Source: Sipunculus nudus
Lineage: Eukaryota > Annelida > Sipuncula > Golfingiida > Sipunculidae
NCBI GenBank assembly: GCA_026874595.1
Contig: CM049306.1
Location: 101,879,142-101,943,141, forward strand
Length of the DNA: 64,000 bases
Direction of reading: 5' to 3'
The notes beneath the pieces are model-generated. The model ran no database searches, had not been told where the DNA came from, and worked only from the letters and a program-made list of their open reading frames with translations. The position numbers and the translations under genes are program-made. How positions within the stretch are numbered: position 1 is the stretch's first letter; the number at the start of each line of letters is the position of its first letter. Below are positions 37,101 through 51,100 of the stretch, one piece after another.

Positions 37101-39778
37101 TATCATAATGAGTGGGTGGTAGAGGATCAGAAAGCAACTATGTCACAGCTAGCACCCACAGTCGTTTGATCATTTCCATCCATCTTAATATGACATAACA
37201 CATTTACACATTTTTAGGTGGGGAAAAGACAGGAGAGTGTAGATGTCAAGGCCAGGGAAAAGCATTCCCTGTTGTTTGATCTTTTCTAAGTAAATATGAT
37301 ATATGAAATATATTTATATATCATGAGAGAATATCAGGTGCTTGGGCTGTGATCTTTAATCAGAATCAGCCACTGTTATTTGATCTCTTCAGAACTAGGC
37401 AGTCTGATATGTTTCAGATTTTTAAACCATATCGGGTGGTACAGCCAAGGCTTTAAATCATGAACATCCACTGTAACGTCACCAATGTGTTGTCTTTTTC
37501 CATATTATTTATGTGAAGTCTTAGTGTTCTGATGCATTTTTGCATTCATACAAGAGTCAGCTAGGGCTTGAAATTAAAATCATCATGATTTGTAGTAATC
37601 TTTCCATACAAAGCATTTTATTTGGTTGAAATTAATATTCACACATAGGCACAGTAAAACATTTAAAAGTTTAAGAAAAAAAAAAACATTTTGCAGTGAC
37701 CCAGATGTGTGAATGGCAGAAAAGTGAAATTTGTCAACTTTTAGGAAACTGGTACACAAAGTGACAAACTGTGTCCAAGTAAATTTCTTACTCAGTGTTG
37801 CTAATATCCAGTGGAACCATTTACATTTGTTAGACACCTAAAAATCTTTGAGGATCAGTGACTTTTGACTTGCCCTGTTCATATCTGAAGGACCAGTGGA
37901 CCCTAAAAAACTTTCACCAAAAAGATAGGACCCCAGTTGTCAAGTGATAAAGAAACAGAGTTTGATCAAAGAACAACAGACGTGTAGCCCTGGCTTCTGT
38001 GCTCTCTCCCTGGGATTTGCTATATACTAGACATGTACGCTGCATATATATTTTGCATGGAATTGATTACCAGTACCTCCTTTGTTGAGGCAAAAAAGAC
38101 CGGAGTGAATTAAAACTTGAATAAAACTGTCTTTTACGGCCTAATGTGTTCACAGAATGTATAATAAAAATCTCTGACAATAAAAATGACTGCCCTTGAT
38201 CCACGGATATGAACAAGCCGAGGAAAGATTGCACGGTCATGTGGCCCTTTCATGTGACTCGCGTGGTCAAAATTTGTGCTTTTTCTACAATTTAGATCAT
38301 ATAAATTGTAGACAAGTCAGCAACAGAACTGTTTTATTAACACACATAAATAGTCATGTTTTATTTATGCCTGACATGAACAATCATAAGAAGTTTAAAA
38401 TTAATGATCATGAGGAATGATGGAAAGTATGAGAATACCTTGGCTCTTCTTTTATTGCCCACCTGCCAATTCTTCGTGTCAGATGATTTTCATTTCTGCA
38501 ATATACGAATAAAAGTATTCACCTCTTATATTTATTTATCTTAGAATCTTTATGATGCCCAAAAATTTGTCTCTGGATTGCACAACTAAACAAATTACAA
38601 TTTTATAATTTTAAAAGAACTGGAGTGTCATCAATGTAAAAAACAAATGGCCAGTCATACAATTCAATTTTTCCCAGTGGCTTGTCATACAACTTTTGAT
38701 GGTCATGTATGCTGCTTCTGACCTATTTTGACCCCCAGATTTACCTGATATTTACCCCGAAAAATTTATACTTGAATTATATGTGAGGTTGACTTAAATG
38801 TGCATTTTTACGGTATATGGCAGGATCGAACATAGGTCAGGGAATGCCATATTAATTTTAAGGCTTACTCTATATAAAGGGTGGATCCAGTAGGATAGTT
38901 TTGCTTGGCAGAGGTAAGCACTCAGGAAGTGCTCATCAAGTTGTTATAGTCACTTTCTCAGACACAGCTTGTGTACAGTAAGCTACACTCCCGAGGCATT
39001 GGAAATCTTGCGGTTCTAAAGAAGCTACTGATTTTCCCGCTGCCTGCTTTGACAGTTTGTGATGCACTTAAAGACCAGGTGGTGGGTCTGTCTGCTGAAA
39101 AAAAATGCTGATGTGACTAGCAGCCAACCAAATGCCAGTCAACAAACACTTGACAGGCATCAGGCTCCGCCCAGAAACCACATGTGGGGCTACTCTCTGA
39201 GACTGTGGCCTGTTCAAACGGTTGCCGGGGCGATGAGCTGTCACTCAAAACGAAATGAACAACATTAGCTTTGTGTATTCCTCGCTCGGCTGGTAAACCA
39301 TTTTGTCTTCCAGCACAGGGTCTCGTCTGATTGCAAGGTAAAAACAAACAGCACTTACGATCTAGGTAGTAGGCCTATAGGTAAAGTGCTGTGTAAAGAG
39401 TGTAACAGTAAGCATTGTGTCAAACTGTTGTGCTGTACATAGTGACTTTACCATTATTAGAGTTTATGGGAACTGCCAAAGTCATGTTGACCTTGGTTAT
39501 GGTTATGCTTGCGTATGTTTTTATGGGATCAGTTTTTTCAGTCAAATGTACTATGTCTGGATTGTTAAGTGTTTAACTTCCTATTTGTGACTGTGGAGGT
39601 GTACACAGCCTTCCTGTTACAGCTCCAGCACAGCAGGATACTGTAACACCATGCTGGTGGTCTATATACAGCGCTGGAACAGGATGTCTGTACCTGATGC
39701 ATCCTGTCAGAACATACTCCACCAGCACACTGTAAAGTCATGGCGTCTTTCCTTGTGCCAGTGTTTTTAAGTCCTTAA
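33996..39778. other. Unassigned sequence
   Basis: No gene is recognised on either strand. An AT run lies at 34142-34177. About 38960-39345 is richer in CpG and ends in GATTGCAAG/GTAAAAAC, which could be a non-coding first exon with its donor; no protein family is evident. The 69-codon + frame and 76-codon - frame at 39059-39347 overlap and are unrecognised. Confidence 0.35.
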
Positions 39779-40282
39779 AGAGACATAATCAAGCGCAATA
39801 TAATGCCTATTCTTTCACACTATCAGTTTAGTTTTGCTTTAAACAAAGGTTTTCCAACCAAACCATCTCAGGACACAGTCTCAGTACCTGGCATTCGGCT
39901 GTTTAACACCTTGTTATGGCTCTGCTTGTTTGTAAACACAGTCCTAGTGTGTCTGTTTACCATAACAAGGCCGCAGGACTGGATGTCCGATTGTTAGCCG
40001 CAACACGCAATTTTTTTAGACAGCGGGAACTTGTAAAACATTTTAGGCCAAGTCAGTCAGGGCAATTCATGAATGGCAGGTGTTTTGGTCAGTGATGCAC
40101 AGAGTCCCACGCACTGTGTTTATGTTGACACCTGTGATCATGCCAAGTCCACCATTTTAAACACTCGTTTACAGGAGTAAACAAATGGTTTCAAGGCAAT
40201 TTTGGCAGGTACAAATTTATTTCAAAGGAAGGAAGCTATTTTTCATGTCAATTCAACATGCTTTATTGGTGATTGGGCCCCT
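39779..40282 (+). mobile_element. C2: TTAA-flanked MITE
   Basis: About 504 bp flanked by TTAA at 39775-39778 and 40283-40286, with ends AGAGACATAATC and GGGCCCCT. It matches the reverse complement of C1 through most of its length, including GTTTAACACCTTGTTATGG, AAGTCAGTCAGGGCA and TTGACACCTGTGATCATGCC. CATAACAAGG inside it also occurs in the diverged repeats near 3650 and 62130. Confidence 0.75.
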
Positions 40283-41943
40283 TTAAAAGTGAATACAGTC
40301 CCTAGTATGAACCTTATTAGGGTTACCTCCTGATATCTAGTACCAACCAGAAAAAGATTAAAGTTAATCCTTGGGTCTTTAACTCCCCTAATCTGACGTT
40401 TTATCCTGTTCCATATTAGGACAACTGATACACATAGCTACTGAATGAACTAATAATTTTTTAACATCATAGAACAGTCCATCCATCTTTGTGAAAAAGG
40501 ATAGGCTTAATGGTACTTGACATTAAAAATTGGTGGTAGTCATAAAAAGGAGGAAGCTGCATTGACACATACATGTCTGAGAGAGAGGATTTGTATGCAG
40601 TGGTACAGAACTACAATATTATGATGATGATTCTTATTTGTATGCAGTGGTACAGAACTACAATATTATGATGATGATTCTTGCAGGGTGTCAACCAAAT
40701 ACAGTCACTCAACTGTCATCATATAGGGCCTACTTTGAGTTGTCTTGGCAGTCATAGAGAAAACTGCACTGCATTTGACATTCATCCTATTGCATCAGAT
40801 TACTGAATACACCTGGTAATCTAAACATTAGGCTGTGACTGTAAGGAAGTATTACAATAATGTAAAGATAATGTATGGCGACCTGCTTATATGTCCTAGT
40901 TAGTCAACAAAAATGCAGAATTACTAATATGCTGAATTAGAAAGACATAGTTTTTGTCCATGATGGATATTGTGGGAAAACAAACAAATATAACTTTTAT
41001 CTGGATTTAAAGTCTTAAGTGACACATTACAGATAAGTGGTCAGATGTTGTCATAAATAATGAAATTATTTGTTTCCTCATCCAAATTTCATCACAGTTT
41101 TCAACATGGAACTTTCTGTCGCTTTTACATCTCAGTTAAATTTGCTTATGTCAAAGAGTTAAACAGTAATAACATATTTGTACCCAGGGGAAATTAAATA
41201 CTACAGTTATCCCTGTCTATAGACATAAAGGTTAACAACACTAAGGAAGTAAAGAGCCTTATCACTATCAGTCTGCCTATGTAATTTATAACATATTTAT
41301 CTTGTAATAATATTTCTCTCATGAACCCTTCATATGAAATATTAAGGAAACCACTCTCAACATCAATCATTGGTAATCTGTCTGTCAATGTCCATGTTTG
41401 TGCTTATATTCAAGGGCATGATAATTGTTTGTTTCCTTAATATTTGCACTTCACCCTTGATCAAATAACTTGGAATATTAGGGCTTCTCATTACTTTTAT
41501 TACCTGCCAGTGGTGCAGGTTTATTATTATTTTGGCTTTGAGTATTAGTAAATGAGGCAGTTAATTTGAAGAATCTGTCAATTATTATGGAATTATTCAT
41601 AAATATATAATTAATATTGTACATATTATGATAAGAGGTACTTAAATGTCACAACCTGCCTCATCAGTAACATCTAAATAACCACTACTTGAAGGTTTGT
41701 TATCAGTATTTATATCGTAGTGCTATTGTTTTTATATTGGTTATATATAGTATTTATTTAGCCATCAACCAATCTTGGTCAAGGCTGACATATCTTCCTG
41801 AGCTTCCTGCAGAAAAAAAAGTATTGTTTAAACTGTTTTTTAAATTATTACTAACTTATAATTATACATAATTAATGTTGTATTGACTGTAAAGTAAACA
41901 ATGCTTGGTTTTCCTTGTAAATTAATGACAAGCCTCCTATTGT
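40283..41943. other. Unassigned sequence with a 47-bp perfect duplication
   Basis: A perfect tandem duplication of 47 bp (unit ATTTGTATGCAGTGGTACAG onward, copies at 40589 and 40636, ending at about 40682) stands in otherwise unique sequence. No gene is recognised. Confidence 0.7.
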
Positions 41944-43368
41944 TAGCAAACCTGTGAGCTTATGCGATGGTGTGGCGTTGTCTGTCATCTGTCATCCGTT
42001 GTCTGAACGTTAACCCATACTATCTTGAAAACAGCAAGAGTTAGCATCACAAAATTTAATGCTAAAAATTAGTCATCTAAAAAACTCTATTGGATTTTGT
42101 TTATTTTTTTGGTTAACTGCATTTTCTTAGGTTTTATAGGGGAAAAGCTAAAAAAGCTTTAAAAATCTTCTTCTCCGAAACTGTTCAGCCAAATTGTCCA
42201 GTATTTCACAGAAGTGATTCCTGGAACAATCTCTCTCAAATTTGTTCGAATGGTTTAAGTTCGGTGATTTTTGGCTGAGTTACAGGAAGCTGAACTCAGT
42301 CATCTGTTCAAAAAAGCATACTAAGATACAGGAAGCTGAACTCAGTCATCTGTCCAAAAAAGCATGTACTAAGATTACAATCTCAGAAACGGCTGGAGCT
42401 TTCAACACCAAATTTTATGCCAATGTTGGTCACATGAGTCATCTGAAATTGAGGTTTTGGTGGCACCACCTGCATCGGCCTTTTCTGTACAGGGGTCATC
42501 AGTGCGTATAACATACTGACAGCAACAAAAACTTCTTCTCTGAAACCATATGGCCACATTGTTTAATAATGCACTGAAATGATCCTAGGGTAGTGCTTTT
42601 TTTAAGTGTGTTCAAATGGTCACAGTTCAGTGACTTATGGCTGAGTTATGGGAAGCTGAATTTAGTCATATGCCATAACAGCCCATTTTAGCTCAGTGGC
42701 TACAAAAATCTTCTACTCAAAAACCACTGGGCCAAATTCTTAAATCCCACACATTAATTATCCTTAGATGTTGATAATTCAAGTTTTGTTCAAATGGTTT
42801 TGGTTAAGTGATTTTTGGCCGAGTTATGAGAAGCTTAACTTGGCCATTTTGCTATATTTTCCAATATGAGTTATAAACCTGCAAAACGTTTTTTTGACTG
42901 ACGCCACAGAGGCTAATTTGATTATTATTTTACAAGAAAAATCCCCTAAATAATTCTTATAATAATTGTCTTTTATGGTTCCAAAGAATGAATTTTGGCT
43001 GAATTATAGAGATTGAACTGAGTCATTTTACCATATATGTTAGCTGTGTGAAGCAGATACATCCAGCCTGGAACCAGATTATCAGCATCAGTTACATCAT
43101 GCCTCTAGACATTTAGATTTCAGGTTATTTATGGGTAATATTGACAAGAATGTATTTTAAAAGCTTTGAAAAAATTTAGATTTATGATTTTAGATATTCC
43201 TCATGCCAGGCAATGTTTACAATCAGAGGTATACAGTTCTCTGTGGGTATACATGGATTAAAAATAAGTGGTATCCATACTCAGCTTAATTCAAGATCTT
43301 GCCATCAGTGATATAATTTTGCCATCAGTGTTATTATTTTGCATTCAATATGCATCTGTAGTAAAAAA
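41944..43368 (+). mobile_element. B2: family B element, 3' end missing
   Basis: The 5' end is TAGCAAACCTGTGAGCTTAT (one change from B1) with a CGTTGTCTGTCATC tract, then interior units as in B1 and B4. No CACAGGTTCGC or AGGCCT hairpin is found before B3 starts, so it is 3'-truncated. An internal duplication (CAGGAAGCTGAACTCAGTCATC) occurs at 42280-42355. Confidence 0.75.
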
Positions 43369-43908
43369 TAGCAAACCTGTGAGCTAATGCAATGGTGTAG
43401 CGTCGTTTGTCGTCTGTACGTTAACCCATACTATCTGGAAAACAACTGGTGCTAGCATCATGAAATATAATGCCAAAAATTAACCATCGGAAAAACTCTG
43501 CATTTTCTTAGATTTTATAGAGATAAAGCTGAAAAAAACCTTTAAAAATCTTATCAAATAGCTTTGTTGTATACAAAACTGGTGGTGCCACCTACAATAA
43601 TTTTTGCACAGTGTGTGTCCCTGCTTATTTCTCAGGAGGGCTTTGATATATCAGTCTGAAATTGGGCATATGTATATATCTCTGATAGCTTTGTTGTATA
43701 CAAGACTGGTGGTGCCAGCTACAATCATTTTTGTGTTGTGTGCACCCATGCCAGACTTTCAGCAGTGATGTTTGTGTAATTGTTTCTTATTCAAAATGTT
43801 TAGTACTTGCATTGTTCATATACATGAAAAGTAATGGTCAAGCATTGAAGCATTATACCTGGTGTATATTTTCCAGTGCACAGGTTCGCATTAGGCCTGT
43901 AGGCCTTG
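43369..43908 (+). mobile_element. B3: short complete family B element
   Basis: A 540-bp copy with both ends: TAGCAAACCTGTGAGCTAAT at 43369 and CACAGGTTCGC, AGGCCTGTAGGCCT and TTG at 43879-43908. The interior jumps near 43550 from the left block straight to the right block (GGTGGTGCCACCTACAAT), so it is an internal deletion derivative of a B1-like element. Confidence 0.85.
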
Positions 43909-45570
43909 TTCAGGATTAGGCTGAAAACTGGAAGCTTATTTAGAACCTAAAAAACACCATGGGTCATTCCTGTCTCACGCTCGACCAGTTCACAGTACTA
44001 CTCTATAATAGGACATGTATGAGGTGCATGCTATAAACTCCCAGCTATTTACATTATAAAAGAAAATATGTACTGATGGCACATGTTGAGACATGTTAAT
44101 TGTCACTGGGGGTGCCAGAAGTTGCAAACATAAATGGAGGTAAAGTCCCTGCTTAAAGATCTGTAACTAGATGCTGTTAATAGTTGTATGAAGGCCATGC
44201 CGGTTCATTGTATACAGAGATTGAACATGAATACACAGAAAAATTAGTTCACTCTGTAAGGGAATCGGACCCATGAACTTCCAGCAGAGCAGCTGACTGG
44301 GAAATGAAAGCTCATTGGTTTGATTCTCATGTGGAGTAAACTGACTTTTCTGTGTATTTTTAGTTTCCATCTCTAGATGCTGCAGCGTAAAATTAGATCT
44401 GGTCCATGACTAATGTAAATGAATTTTGAACTGCATCTGATCAGTAACCACATACATGTTGACTGTAAGCTTATGGAATATTTAAATAGTGATATGTACA
44501 AGTATTAGTTTGCATCAGCCTGCACTGACCTATAAAAACAAGCAATTTTTTTTCTTACAGTTAAGCCTGTCATGGTCGTACCATTTATCATGTCACAGCT
44601 TAGATATGTCATAATACTTCCTGTTTGGAATGATTATTTACAAATATTTACAATTGTTGATCTTTGTTAATTTTAGTCAACAACACCAGATAATATCTTG
44701 CATGGCCTGACATTCAGTTTGGAAAGTACTTCAATTTTTACCTGTTGTATGATAATCATTGTTAAATTTATCATATAAAATTTTATTCAAAGTCAGACCC
44801 ACAGTAAAATAACTGAAATTAGAATCAGGATTCAAATATATTCAGCCCAATAGTGGTAGCTTTTAACACATGGATAGAATAAATAGAATAAATGTAATAG
44901 TAGTCCTTTTCACCCTGATCGGTTTACCTTGTCTGTTTATGTAATACAGTAACCCTGTACAATTAACTGGCATAAGTGTCATCTAAAAACATGACTGTCA
45001 GGTACACAATGTGGGTGAATGATGCATGGAACATGTTGAGAACAGGCATGTCCTGTATGGCCTGTATCAATCTTATCATAATATATATTAAATCATATGC
45101 CTTTAACAGCAAACCATGTGTAATAATTCAAATGGATGCATGCCATTGATTCTGTAGAAATGGCGTACAATTGATAGAATGCATGCAGTGAATACCACCG
45201 TTCAGGATAGGTACAGTATCATATGATACTTATTCCATGATGCAGTACACAACATGATGTTAAAGGTATTTTATAGTTTAGATAACAATTCAGTGTCCTT
45301 CCTTGTTCTTAGAAAATAACCATGGAAATATTCTGTCATAGGATATTTGTCAAACTTGTTTTACAATTCATTTCCATAGCGCCATTCAGATACCATTAAA
45401 GCTGTCACTGACCAGTGTTGTCTCAACTTATTTACTTTTTTGACACTTTGAATTTGGTATTTAATGTTTGAAAGTGACATTGCTGCCATAAGATGATAAC
45501 TAAAAAATGCAAAAAAAAATAAATAAAATTATAAGGATACACTACTGATACAATATTTTACTTGATTTTT
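43909..45570. other. Unassigned sequence around a foldback
   Basis: Apart from the 127-bp foldback at 44231-44357, I see no gene or recognisable repeat. Confidence 0.4.
44231..44357. repeat. Foldback with B-box-like motifs in both arms
   Basis: The left arm starts ATACACAGAAAAATTAGTTC; the reverse complement of the right arm starts ATACACAGAAAAGTCAGTTT. Similarity continues imperfectly for about 55 bases. Each arm carries a segment like a Pol III B box on the strand leading outwards: GGTTTGATTCTC on + and GGGTCCGATTCCC on -. It may be two head-to-head tRNA-derived fragments or a MITE. No target duplication is clear. Confidence 0.55.
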
Positions 45571-48125
45571 TGCTCAGCTGACTATAAGTCATCTGAGCTA
45601 TAGTCGTGGTCCATTGTCCGTCGTCCATCGGTCTGTCCGTCCGTCTGTCCATCCGTCCGTAGATGTGGCACGTTTTGAAACCGTAAGACCTAGGAATCCA
45701 AAATTCGGCATAATGTTAGATGTCCCCAAGATCTCCTACCAAGCCGAAAACTGGGTCTTTGCAACTTCGTTCCTTTGAGAAATTAAGGAAAAACCTCAAT
45801 TTTCTATCAAAAACCCATTTTCACACTTCAGGACTGCCTAATATCAAAACCACTCATCTGTTTTTCCTCATATTTACCATAAATTATCCTCTATATAGTT
45901 CCGATGTACATGCCAGAAATTAGGTCTGTATTATATAATTTAAAAAAGATATGGGCCCAAACATAATGCATTTTGTAAATAATCAGGAAAGAAATTTGAT
46001 CACTTAACACAAAACTTGTTAAAGCTAAGCACTTTTTTTACAGTAATATTACTTTGATTAATCAAAATTAAATTGTATACCCAAAATTAGATCAAAATCT
46101 TTTAAAATTTTTAAAATATTAGCAAAAATAAAAAAATTGGTACCTTAAATTTTTCCCAACTTTGACCATGGCACGTTTTTTGCTGTAACTGCTGTGGATT
46201 TAATTTTCACAGCATGTTTTGTTAGCATTTCAACTGTTGACACCAAAAATTTGGAACTAGTTGATCAAAAACTGTAGATTTTATTCAAGTTTTCAAGCAC
46301 CATGTCACATATTGTGTACATCAAGCTAGTGTTATGCAGTTTGCTAGAGCTCAGCTCCTGAGCTTCACCTCTAAGATTCATAAATTTGGCATACAGTTAG
46401 ATGTCTCCAAAATCCCCTATCATGCCAAGAATTTGGTCACTAGGACCTAATTCCTTCGAGATATTAATGAAAAACTTCATTTTTCCATTAAAAACCCATT
46501 GTTACACTTTAAGACTGCCTAATATCAAAACCACTGATCTGACTTTGATCATATATAATATACATATTTTTCTATACATTCGCTATGCACATGCCAGAAA
46601 TGATGTCAGTATTGCTTATTTTTTTAAGTTATGGGCCCAAACATAATGCACTTTTTAAAAAATCAAGAAATATATTTACTCACCTAAGATGAGAATTGCT
46701 GAAGCTGGAGACTTTTTTTAAGGAATATAACTTTATTTAATCAAGATTCAATTGTTTACCCAAATTTAGACCTGAATTTTGCAAAGTTTTCAAGTTATAA
46801 GCATAAATAAAAAATCAATACCTTAAATTTTGTCCAACTTTGACAGTGGCATGTTTTTTATACATTTTTATACGTTTATATACATAAGGATGTAATCTTT
46901 TAAAATCTGTAATTTCAAAGGAATTGATTGAAAAGAGTAGCTTTTATTCAAGTTTTCATACACCATGTCAAGTGTTGTTTACATCTACCCAACCTAGTAG
47001 GACAGCCTTCACTTGCATTATGTAACCCACCCCAGGCAGCTTGCCTTGGCTCAGCTTGGCCACTACTAGCAGGCTTCCCCTCTGCCCTGCACCCCCCCCC
47101 CCAGATGGTGCATTAACTAGATGAATGTTATAATTTTCTGTATTTCATTTTATTCTTGGCTATGCAATGCTACATTTTAGATTTTGTATTTACCACCAGG
47201 GTTACAATGATTAAAGTGCACATGTAATTGTGTCCACAAAGTGGTGTATTGCTATGAAAGTGTGGATGTTCATCAGATAAGTAATTCCATACTTGAGAAG
47301 AATGAAAACTTCACCAGGTCTGAAATTGACTATTAATTCCAATAATAAATTATAGCTTAGATTGTAATTGGCATAATGATATTGTTTGTCCCTCATTCAA
47401 CCAACAGTGTGTATACTTTATTTAAAAAGATGTTTTTATTTTACCAAATTTACTGAATCTTTTATTTTATATCCATGAATAAGATTAAGCTTAAAACTAC
47501 AATATGCAAAACTTTTTAATAGTGATTCAAGGAATAATCTTGTAGATGCCATGTTGTGGCATTATTTTCTTTTAAATTTAGTTTAAACATTTGTGATTTA
47601 AAGATAATAAAAATATATGTGTATGCATAATATGACCCAATATAAGCTACACTCTGGATATATAATGATTGCAACTTAGAATTCTAATATTTTAACTTAT
47701 ATTTTCAGTGTTTTTTAATACAAATTTATAAAACTTGTAAATAAAAAAAATTAATCAGATAAAAAAATTATTTTAATGGAAAAAGTGGATATGCTTAAAT
47801 AATAGGCTTATATATAAACTTAAATGCATTATTCCCTTGAAAGTGAAATAAAGGTATTAGTCCATTCTGTCCACTGGCCTGTCCATCTGTAAATTTTTCA
47901 TATGCATCACAGTATCTCAAAACTGTTACTGTTTTTCTTCATGACAGTCTTGTCAGAGTAATAGTTTGCAATCATATATTAAGAACTTTACTATAACCAA
48001 GTAGGAGTTCCTCTTTCCTCTTAGCTTCTCATATGCTTACATAAATGAAAAACATTAAAATAGAATATTTTGCATTTGCAAAAATTTCAAACTTAAGCTG
48101 AGCGCCGTGACCCATGGGTCCCTTG
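45571..48125 (+). mobile_element. A5: family A element, full length without nested insertion
   Basis: It starts TTGCTCAGCTGACTATAAGT (one change from TAGCTCAG), then a GTCCGTCCGTCTGTCC tract. It ends AAGCTGAGCGCCGTGACCCA followed by TGGGTCCCTTG and TTT. Its right two thirds match A1 closely, including the C-rich block near 47090 and TAAATGCATTATTCCCTTGA, but it lacks F1, so it gives the empty site for F1. It has two left-type units (near 45680 and 46380), so the tandem unit number differs from A1. Confidence 0.85.
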
Positions 48126-51100
48126 TTTATAACTAAGTTCACTGGTTCATCCAAACTGGACACTGACAGCTACTAGCCCCAGAATTGTACATGCACAGAC
48201 AGTGCATCAGTACATTTAAAAGACGAGCAACGAAGTAAGCATCACTTTCATGCACAAATTTAGGGATAATTTGATATTTTATCGAGGGACAAGCTTGATA
48301 TTGCTTCCAGAAGGTGAAGCCTGTTACATTCCATTACTCTGAATTAAATTTACCTGTGATGGGACAGGTATATGAGCATTTGACAGGATAAGCCTTCCAG
48401 CATGATCTGATGGATGGTAGAACCTGGTGTGTCTCTTTAAAGCTGGATGCTCAGGCCAGGGTGTAGGAGGAGAGGGGTTTATTGTTTGTGAGGCCCCTCA
48501 GCATCAAGTTCTGGAATAGAAACTGGTATGTTATTACAGCCCTACATGTGATTCTTAAAAGTCTGCAGCTTATAACATGGGTAGTGGTTTTCTGTTTAAA
48601 GAACACATTTTCACAAGAACAGATTTCTCATCAGTATCTTATTCTTTAAGTAGGACAAGGACGAATAATTGAACAGAATCAGGTGTAAAAAATTAATACG
48701 ATGCAGCTGGGTGCCTGTGCAAATGCTGGTACAGCAGCAGTCTTTGCCCACTGTGCCGTAGTTTCCTGTGTATCTGAGTGCATGAGTCCTTTACAATATA
48801 TAAATAGATTGATAGCCATAGTTAAGCTATTCTGCTGTAATTTAACATTTGTTTCAAAAGGACCATCAGGAATTTTAAATTCAAATAATGAAAGAGTATC
48901 TTTCATATAATAAGGTAGAGAATCATGTATACTTATAATGTTGAATATGGCTGCTAATGATGAGTACAGGATTTTGTTACCAGTAATAGCCTTGAGATAT
49001 ATAAGTGTTTCTATGTATGATACACAAATGAAAATTTAAAGGCCTGTAATGTTCAGTGTCATTTTTAGAATTACAACAAACATCACTGAACATACCCAAT
49101 ATCAAATGCTTTAATTTTCCAGTTTCCTTTCATATACATACATTAAGGTTATACTTCCTGGCTACATGGATGTACAGACAATATAAATTATCTGTATTAG
49201 GCCATTATTTTTTAATGTGTCGTTTCTCAAACCCGCCGACCCTAAAAACTGGAAAAATGAAATAAAAATAAAAATGAAATTTCGACTTTTATTTATTTCC
49301 GCAGGCCACGCCAACGCAGCAGTTATCAAAATATTATTTTTATCAATATTATCCCACATGTTTCCGCCAAATTGTCGTTAAACTTTTGTGTGAAATGTAC
49401 CGACCATTGTTTGATTTGACTTCTGTGCTTATCGCTTATTTAAGTAACAAAACTTCCGACTTGGTAACCCTGGAAACCACAACGACGCGGCATGCCTTGG
49501 CTTGACAAACAATTTGGTATATTGTCTGAGACAGACACATGTTGGCGCTCCATTTCCTCCCCAGGATTCATGTCAACTCATTTGCATAACATAAGACATT
49601 AAACAGCACTCCCTACGAATGTTGCCGACTTCCTTGCATATATGTTTGTAGATAATGAGCCTTAAGGGGAAATGCAGACTGTCAGGGCAATTTCGAACGA
49701 TCTCAAGTCAGTAACTTTTAATACTGAATTTAAGGCTACGGCCGTAAGACACAGACTCTGGGAATGGAATCCTCATTTAGAGAGGGAGGAACCACTCATT
49801 TCTCCAGGGGAACATTTTTAATATCTTTTAAAGCGCTTTTTGTATTGCGTTTACTCTGTTCTCACTAAGCACGTAGTTTCGCGGGTATATTAGAACCAGT
49901 TTTTGCGACCGTTGTCCTGGGGTTCGTTGCCACTTGAGAAAGCATATGATCTCATAAGATTTGTGTATCCTTATAGAAAAATATATCATGTCCGGAGTTG
50001 TAGCTCAGTGTTCGTTTTTCTTTTCAAATTCAGGTTTCCCAGGTCATTTTCGCTGTTGATCCAACAGGCTCCACCCCTATTAGGCTATTATCACGTTGAG
50101 GTTGTTTTCTTAATATAACTCTCAAGTTGAGGTTGTTTTATTAATATAACTCGAAGGTGAACATAAAAATGACGAAAAATAACAAAAAGAAGGAATTTAT
50201 ATAATTTATTGAGTGATACATCCGCATATGTAGGCCTACCTAAATGCCACAGGTATTGACATCGTCAGGTGAAGAAGCTATCACGACTTGGCGGTCTGTT
50301 AATCCAGCCCGCATATTAACAAAATACGTATTATTTTTTAATATTATTTAAAAGAGATCATTTAGATGATGAGAAATAACAAACACCAAGTGAATTTATT
50401 TAAATAAGTGATACGTCCACATACTTATCTAAATGCCACGGGGACTGACATCGTCAGGTAACGAACCTTGCAAGGCGTCGCGGTCGGTCGTTCAAGCTGG
50501 CATATTGACGAAGTCCAGTCCAAGATTGGGCTCTCAGACTTTATAATCAGAGTTTATCAATTATAATTATAAAGTTAAAACACATGACAGAATTCATCAG
50601 TTCTGTTTATACATCAGATAAAGAATATAGGTCCCTCTAATTGGCCTTTCCGTCTATTTACTCTCAAGAAGGACTGTCAGCTTCTCGTTATCGCCCACAT
50701 ACGTCATTAGTACGATGATAATATCAAGAGAATCACCTTTCTAAAGCCGCATTGCGAAATATGAGAATATACAGTTGTTGGCATTTCATCAAACATGCAG
50801 TATTTTTTTTCATATTCCAATGAAGGGTGAAAGTCTTATTGGCAAAATATATAATTAATCTCACACTAAACAGAGTGTTTGCTCTTTGATTTCAATGCAA
50901 GTTTAGTTCAAATCATAAAACAAATTGAAAAGTCCATAGGTTGCATGGTAAAATTTTATTTTCAAGGTTCTTATTATTTACTCTTTAAGGTATTCAGACT
51001 TTAAATAATGTTGATGTAGTATTTTCTTTTCCCTCTTTTTACCTGTTCAAAAAATTAACAGAGAAAGCTTAACATTGAAATTTTTATGACAGATTCCTCG

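Noticed and set aside
38960-39345. Possible gene start with donor GCAAG/GTAAAAAC
   Set aside because: CpG content is somewhat raised, but no frame, Kozak context or partner exon could be shown, so I did not call an exon.
49998-50016. GTTGTAGCTCAG resembling the D-arm of a tRNA gene
   Set aside because: No anticodon arm, T arm or acceptor pairing follows within the right distance.
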